Shown here: piece by piece, positions 61,878 to 64,000 of the stretch
How the letters are laid out: every line of letters begins with the position of its first letter
How positions within the stretch are numbered: position 1 is the stretch's first letter
Source of the DNA: Rhodococcus qingshengii
Lineage (GTDB): Bacteria > Actinomycetota > Actinomycetes > Mycobacteriales > Mycobacteriaceae
Reading direction: 5' to 3'
DNA: 64,000 nt
NCBI RefSeq assembly: GCF_021025955.1
Contig: NZ_JAJNCL010000003.1
Span: forward strand, 372,001 to 436,000
Program-made: the position numbers and the translations under genes
Notes under the pieces: model-generated
Told to the model about the DNA's origin: nothing
The model's database searches: none
Seen by the model: the letters and a program-made list of their open reading frames with translations, nothing else

Positions 61878-62201
61878 ATGAGCCCAGTCCGGCGGGGAGA
61901 CGCGCTCCCTATCTTCAATCGCATCGGAGTGCTTCGCGCCGAGCGGAAGATGAGTCGGGCCCAGCTTGCACAACTCGTCGATGTCAATCCGCAGACGGTG
62001 GGGGCACTCGAACGCGGCGACCACTACCCCAGCCTGGATCTTGCATTTCGGATCTGCTGGGTATTCGACCTACCGGTCGAGGCGGTGTTCTCGCGGACGG
62101 AGTTCGGGCCGCTGTCGACGGAGGTCTACCGGAATGCACCGTCGACGGAGGTCTACCGATCTGACCGCACTACCGAGGGGAGTGAAAAGCCAAGTGCCTG
62201 A
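61878..62201 (+). CDS. Small XRE-family regulator
   Basis: 107 residues. XRE HTH: FNRIGVLRAERKMSRAQLAQ, LVDVNPQTVGALERGDHYPS, LDLAFRICWVFDLPVEAVFS. Its C-terminus carries a 9-residue in-frame duplication (STEVYRNAP then STEVYRSDR). It overlaps the following membrane-protein gene by 8 bases. Confidence 0.88.
   Translation: MSPVRRGDALPIFNRIGVLRAERKMSRAQLAQLVDVNPQTVGALERGDHYPSLDLAFRICWVFDLPVEAVFSRTEFGPLSTEVYRNAPSTEVYRSDRTTEGSEKPSA
62114..62158 (+). repeat. 27-bp in-frame duplication in XRE gene
   Basis: GTCGACGGAGGTCTACCG occurs at 62114-62131 and 62141-62158, identical over 18 bases with a 27-base period. It adds nine residues to the tail of the XRE protein, looking recent. Confidence 0.85.
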
Positions 62202-62739
62202 ATCAAATCTGATCGACCGCTACCAGGCCCACCGCACTCGGCGGTTCCTGCAGAACGAGGAGACGTTCCGACATTGGCTCCCGAATTGGCGAACCCGTCG
62301 ACGTCGGCGCGTACTCGTCGTCGCCCTCGGAGTCCTGTTCACCACGATGGTTGCCGTCGGCATAGCGTGCCTGTTCAATCCGCTCTTCGCGGTGGCATGG
62401 CCGGTCCTCACCCTATTGTTCCTGCCGACGTGGTCCTCACTTCAAATCGTGTCGGGCCGGCAAGGGGATGCTCCGCGGCAGGCTTTGGACGAATGGGAGA
62501 TCCAGCAACGCAACGACGCTCGCTCCGTCGGGCTGAGCGTGACCCAAACGTTGGTGTTCATTGTCGCCATTTTCCTCATTTTCACCTCGTCAGTGCAGTG
62601 GAATGTAGAGAGGCTGCCTTACACGGGAGGTTTATTGGCACTGACTGCAATGCTGATCGGCGCGTGCACGCCCGCGATGATTCTCTCGTGGACCAATCCA
62701 GACCCGGATCCGATCGATTCGGAAGAGTTCGACCTCTGA
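62194..62739 (+). CDS. Membrane protein coupled to XRE regulator
   Basis: 181 residues from the GTG at 62194; a GTG at 62182 is possible. Four hydrophobic segments (VLVVALGVLFTTMVAVGIAC, LFAVAWPVLTLLFLPTW, LVFIVAIFLIFTSSVQW, GLLALTAMLIGACTPAMIL) between a basic N-terminus and an acidic tail. No family assigned. The XRE/membrane pair is a common operon type, and the regulator may respond to it or control it. Confidence 0.75.
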   Translation: MPESNLIDRYQAHRTRRFLQNEETFRHWLPNWRTRRRRRVLVVALGVLFTTMVAVGIACLFNPLFAVAWPVLTLLFLPTWSSLQIVSGRQGDAPRQALDEWEIQQRNDARSVGLSVTQTLVFIVAIFLIFTSSVQWNVERLPYTGGLLALTAMLIGACTPAMILSWTNPDPDPIDSEEFDL

Positions 62740-62782
62740 ACCGTATTACCGAAGCGCACCACTCGACCGATGGGAAGGACCC

Positions 62783-63679
62783 ATGTCAGCCACCCTCACG
62801 ATCGACGGCATCTCGAAACGCTACGGCGACGTCGTTGCACTCGACAACCTGAGTTTCGAAGTCCGCCCAGGCGAGATCTTCGGATTTGTCGGCAGTAACG
62901 GCGCCGGCAAGACGACCACGATGCGCATTGCGTTGGGTGTGCTCGGAGCAGATTCGGGCGAAGTTCGTCTCGGCGGCAAACCCGTCGACCTCGACGTGCG
63001 TCGCACTATCGGATACATGCCGGAGGAACGCGGCCTCTACCCCAAGATGAAGGTGGGCGCGCAACTCTCCTATCTGGCCGAGCTACATGGCCTCTCGAAA
63101 GCCGACGCGCATGCGGCCACTGAGCGGTGGACCGAACGTCTGGGCATCGCCGAACGCATCAAGGACACCGTTGACTCCCTCTCCCTCGGTAATCAGCAAC
63201 GAGTGCAGCTTGCAGCGGCGCTGATTCACGATCCCTCGGTACTCGTTCTGGACGAACCGTTTTCGGGCTTGGACCCGGTAGCGGTCGACGTCATGAGTGA
63301 CGTGTTGGTCGAGAAGGCTCGCACCGGTGTTCCCGTTATTTTCTCGAGCCATCAGCTGGATCTGGTGGAGCGCCTGTGCGATCGCGTGGGCATCATCAGC
63401 CGCGGCAGCATGCGAGAGATCGGAACTGTCGACGAACTACGAGGCAAGGGGGACGGCCGAATCGAAGTCTTCGCCCCTGACGCTCCGGTCGGCTGGGCAC
63501 ACCATCTGATCGGTGTCACCACGCTGAGCCACCTCGACGGTCGAACACTCCTGAGCGTCGACGGCACCGCCGACGATCAGCAAATCCTGCATGCAGCGTT
63601 GAAAACCGGTCCGGTGCACGAGTTCACGCTACGACGTCCGTCACTGACTGATCTGTTCCGAGAGGTAGTAGCCGCATGA
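62783..63679 (+). CDS. ABC-2 exporter ATPase (NatA-like)
   Basis: 298 residues. Walker A GSNGAGKTTTMRIALG, signature LSLGNQQRVQLAAAL (LSGGQ variant), Walker B LVLDEPFSGLDP, then the H-loop SSHQLDLVERL. C-terminal DUF4162-like domain. Energises the export by the permease encoded next. The stop overlaps the permease start (ATGA). Related to Na+ or drug exporters; the substrate is open. Confidence 0.92.
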   Translation: MSATLTIDGISKRYGDVVALDNLSFEVRPGEIFGFVGSNGAGKTTTMRIALGVLGADSGEVRLGGKPVDLDVRRTIGYMPEERGLYPKMKVGAQLSYLAELHGLSKADAHAATERWTERLGIAERIKDTVDSLSLGNQQRVQLAAALIHDPSVLVLDEPFSGLDPVAVDVMSDVLVEKARTGVPVIFSSHQLDLVERLCDRVGIISRGSMREIGTVDELRGKGDGRIEVFAPDAPVGWAHHLIGVTTLSHLDGRTLLSVDGTADDQQILHAALKTGPVHEFTLRRPSLTDLFREVVAA

Positions 63680-64000
63680 GCAACCAGTTGAGTGGAGGTC
63701 GAGCCATCGGGTTGGTCGCTCGACGCGAATTCATGACGCAGATCTCGAAGAAGAGTTTCGTGATCAGCAACGTCATCATTCTGGTCGCGATCATCGGCGG
63801 CATCATCGCCTTCTCACTCTTTTCCGGTGGCGACGAGGACAAGTCGAAGATCGGCTTGGTCGGCAACCAGTCGCTCAGTGCCACGATGGTGTCCATCGGC
63901 GACACCCTCGGAAATCCGGTGACGGTGACGGAGGTTTCCGACGACGGGACCGCGCGTGATCAGGTCAAGGACGGCGACCTCGACGTGGCCGTAATCGCTG
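63676..64000 (+). CDS. ABC-2 permease, 3' end outside window
   Basis: 108 residues are visible. N-terminal helix FVISNVIILVAIIGGIIAFS preceded by ARREFMTQISKK, then an extracytoplasmic domain, the start of a NatB-type ABC-2 permease. Translationally coupled to the ATPase gene. The rest lies beyond the window. Confidence 0.88.
   Translation, partial: MSNQLSGGRAIGLVARREFMTQISKKSFVISNVIILVAIIGGIIAFSLFSGGDEDKSKIGLVGNQSLSATMVSIGDTLGNPVTVTEVSDDGTARDQVKDGDLDVAVIA

Noticed and set aside
1..64000. tRNA, rRNA or CRISPR arrays
   Set aside because: No cloverleaf-like or rRNA-like segment, and no spaced repeats, were recognised on reading both strands; a covariance-model scan would be decisive.

Overview
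The window is high-GC DNA (roughly 60 to 65 percent by eye) with dense genes on both strands, many GTG and TTG starts, ATGA/GTGA overlaps and few intergenic gaps. A WhiB iron-sulfur protein, a CvnABCD conservon, a Ku-type LigD ligase, a CtpE-like ATPase, a DUF5313 protein, an MT0933-like small antitoxin and a LIP-family lipase point to a mycolic-acid actinobacterium, most likely Rhodococcus close to the R. erythropolis/qingshengii group. The genus is inferred from gene content, not from a marker gene.

1-4.8 kb is an accessory, AT-richer island. It holds the 3' part of a large proline-rich polymorphic toxin with a swapped-in RelE-like tip, its overlapping immunity-type gene, two broken reverse-strand frames, a CD-NTase (CBASS cyclase) that has lost its catalytic half, an unknown small gene and a double-HTH protein. 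4.8-10 kb is a sulfate-ester scavenging module: formylglycine-generating enzyme, TauD/AtsK-like dioxygenase, TetR regulator and a Cys-type arylsulfatase that needs the formylglycine enzyme. Two matching 19-bp sites sit in the divergent TetR/sulfatase gap.

10-24 kb is mixed housekeeping and stress genes: a DUF4173 membrane protein, a two-component pair whose response regulator is frameshifted, an NlpC/P60 hydrolase, a serine hydrolase, an erythromycin-esterase-like enzyme divergent from a double MerR regulator, a TetR/MFS efflux pair, LigD (tail-to-tail overlap with the MFS gene), WhiB, a solute-binding lipoprotein and a decayed von Willebrand A gene. 24-34 kb reads mostly leftward. A lipase, an MmcQ protein, a LytS/LytT-type pair, a small membrane protein and an acetate-type symporter form one coupled run. 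It is followed by DUF485 plus a second symporter, with a Na+/H+ antiporter upstream.

34-43.6 kb holds a small antitoxin-like protein, a diguanylate cyclase, a CtpE-like Ca2+ P-type ATPase, a metallo-beta-lactamase-fold hydrolase, an enoyl-CoA hydratase, a flavin monooxygenase coupled to a phospholipase D-family protein, and a DUF6630-like protein. 44-49 kb is a complete conservon (sensor kinase, roadblock, DUF742, GTPase) followed by a stand-alone MHYT sensor. 49-64 kb has a P-loop kinase, GNAT, an XRE-cupin regulator divergent from a thioredoxin-reductase-like flavoprotein, a redox-type MarR next to cytochrome oxidase subunit I, an Old Yellow Enzyme, two paralogous aldo-keto reductases around a methyltransferase and an ABC-F protein, a VOC-TetR pair, an XRE/membrane-protein pair, and the start of an ABC-2 exporter cut by the window end.
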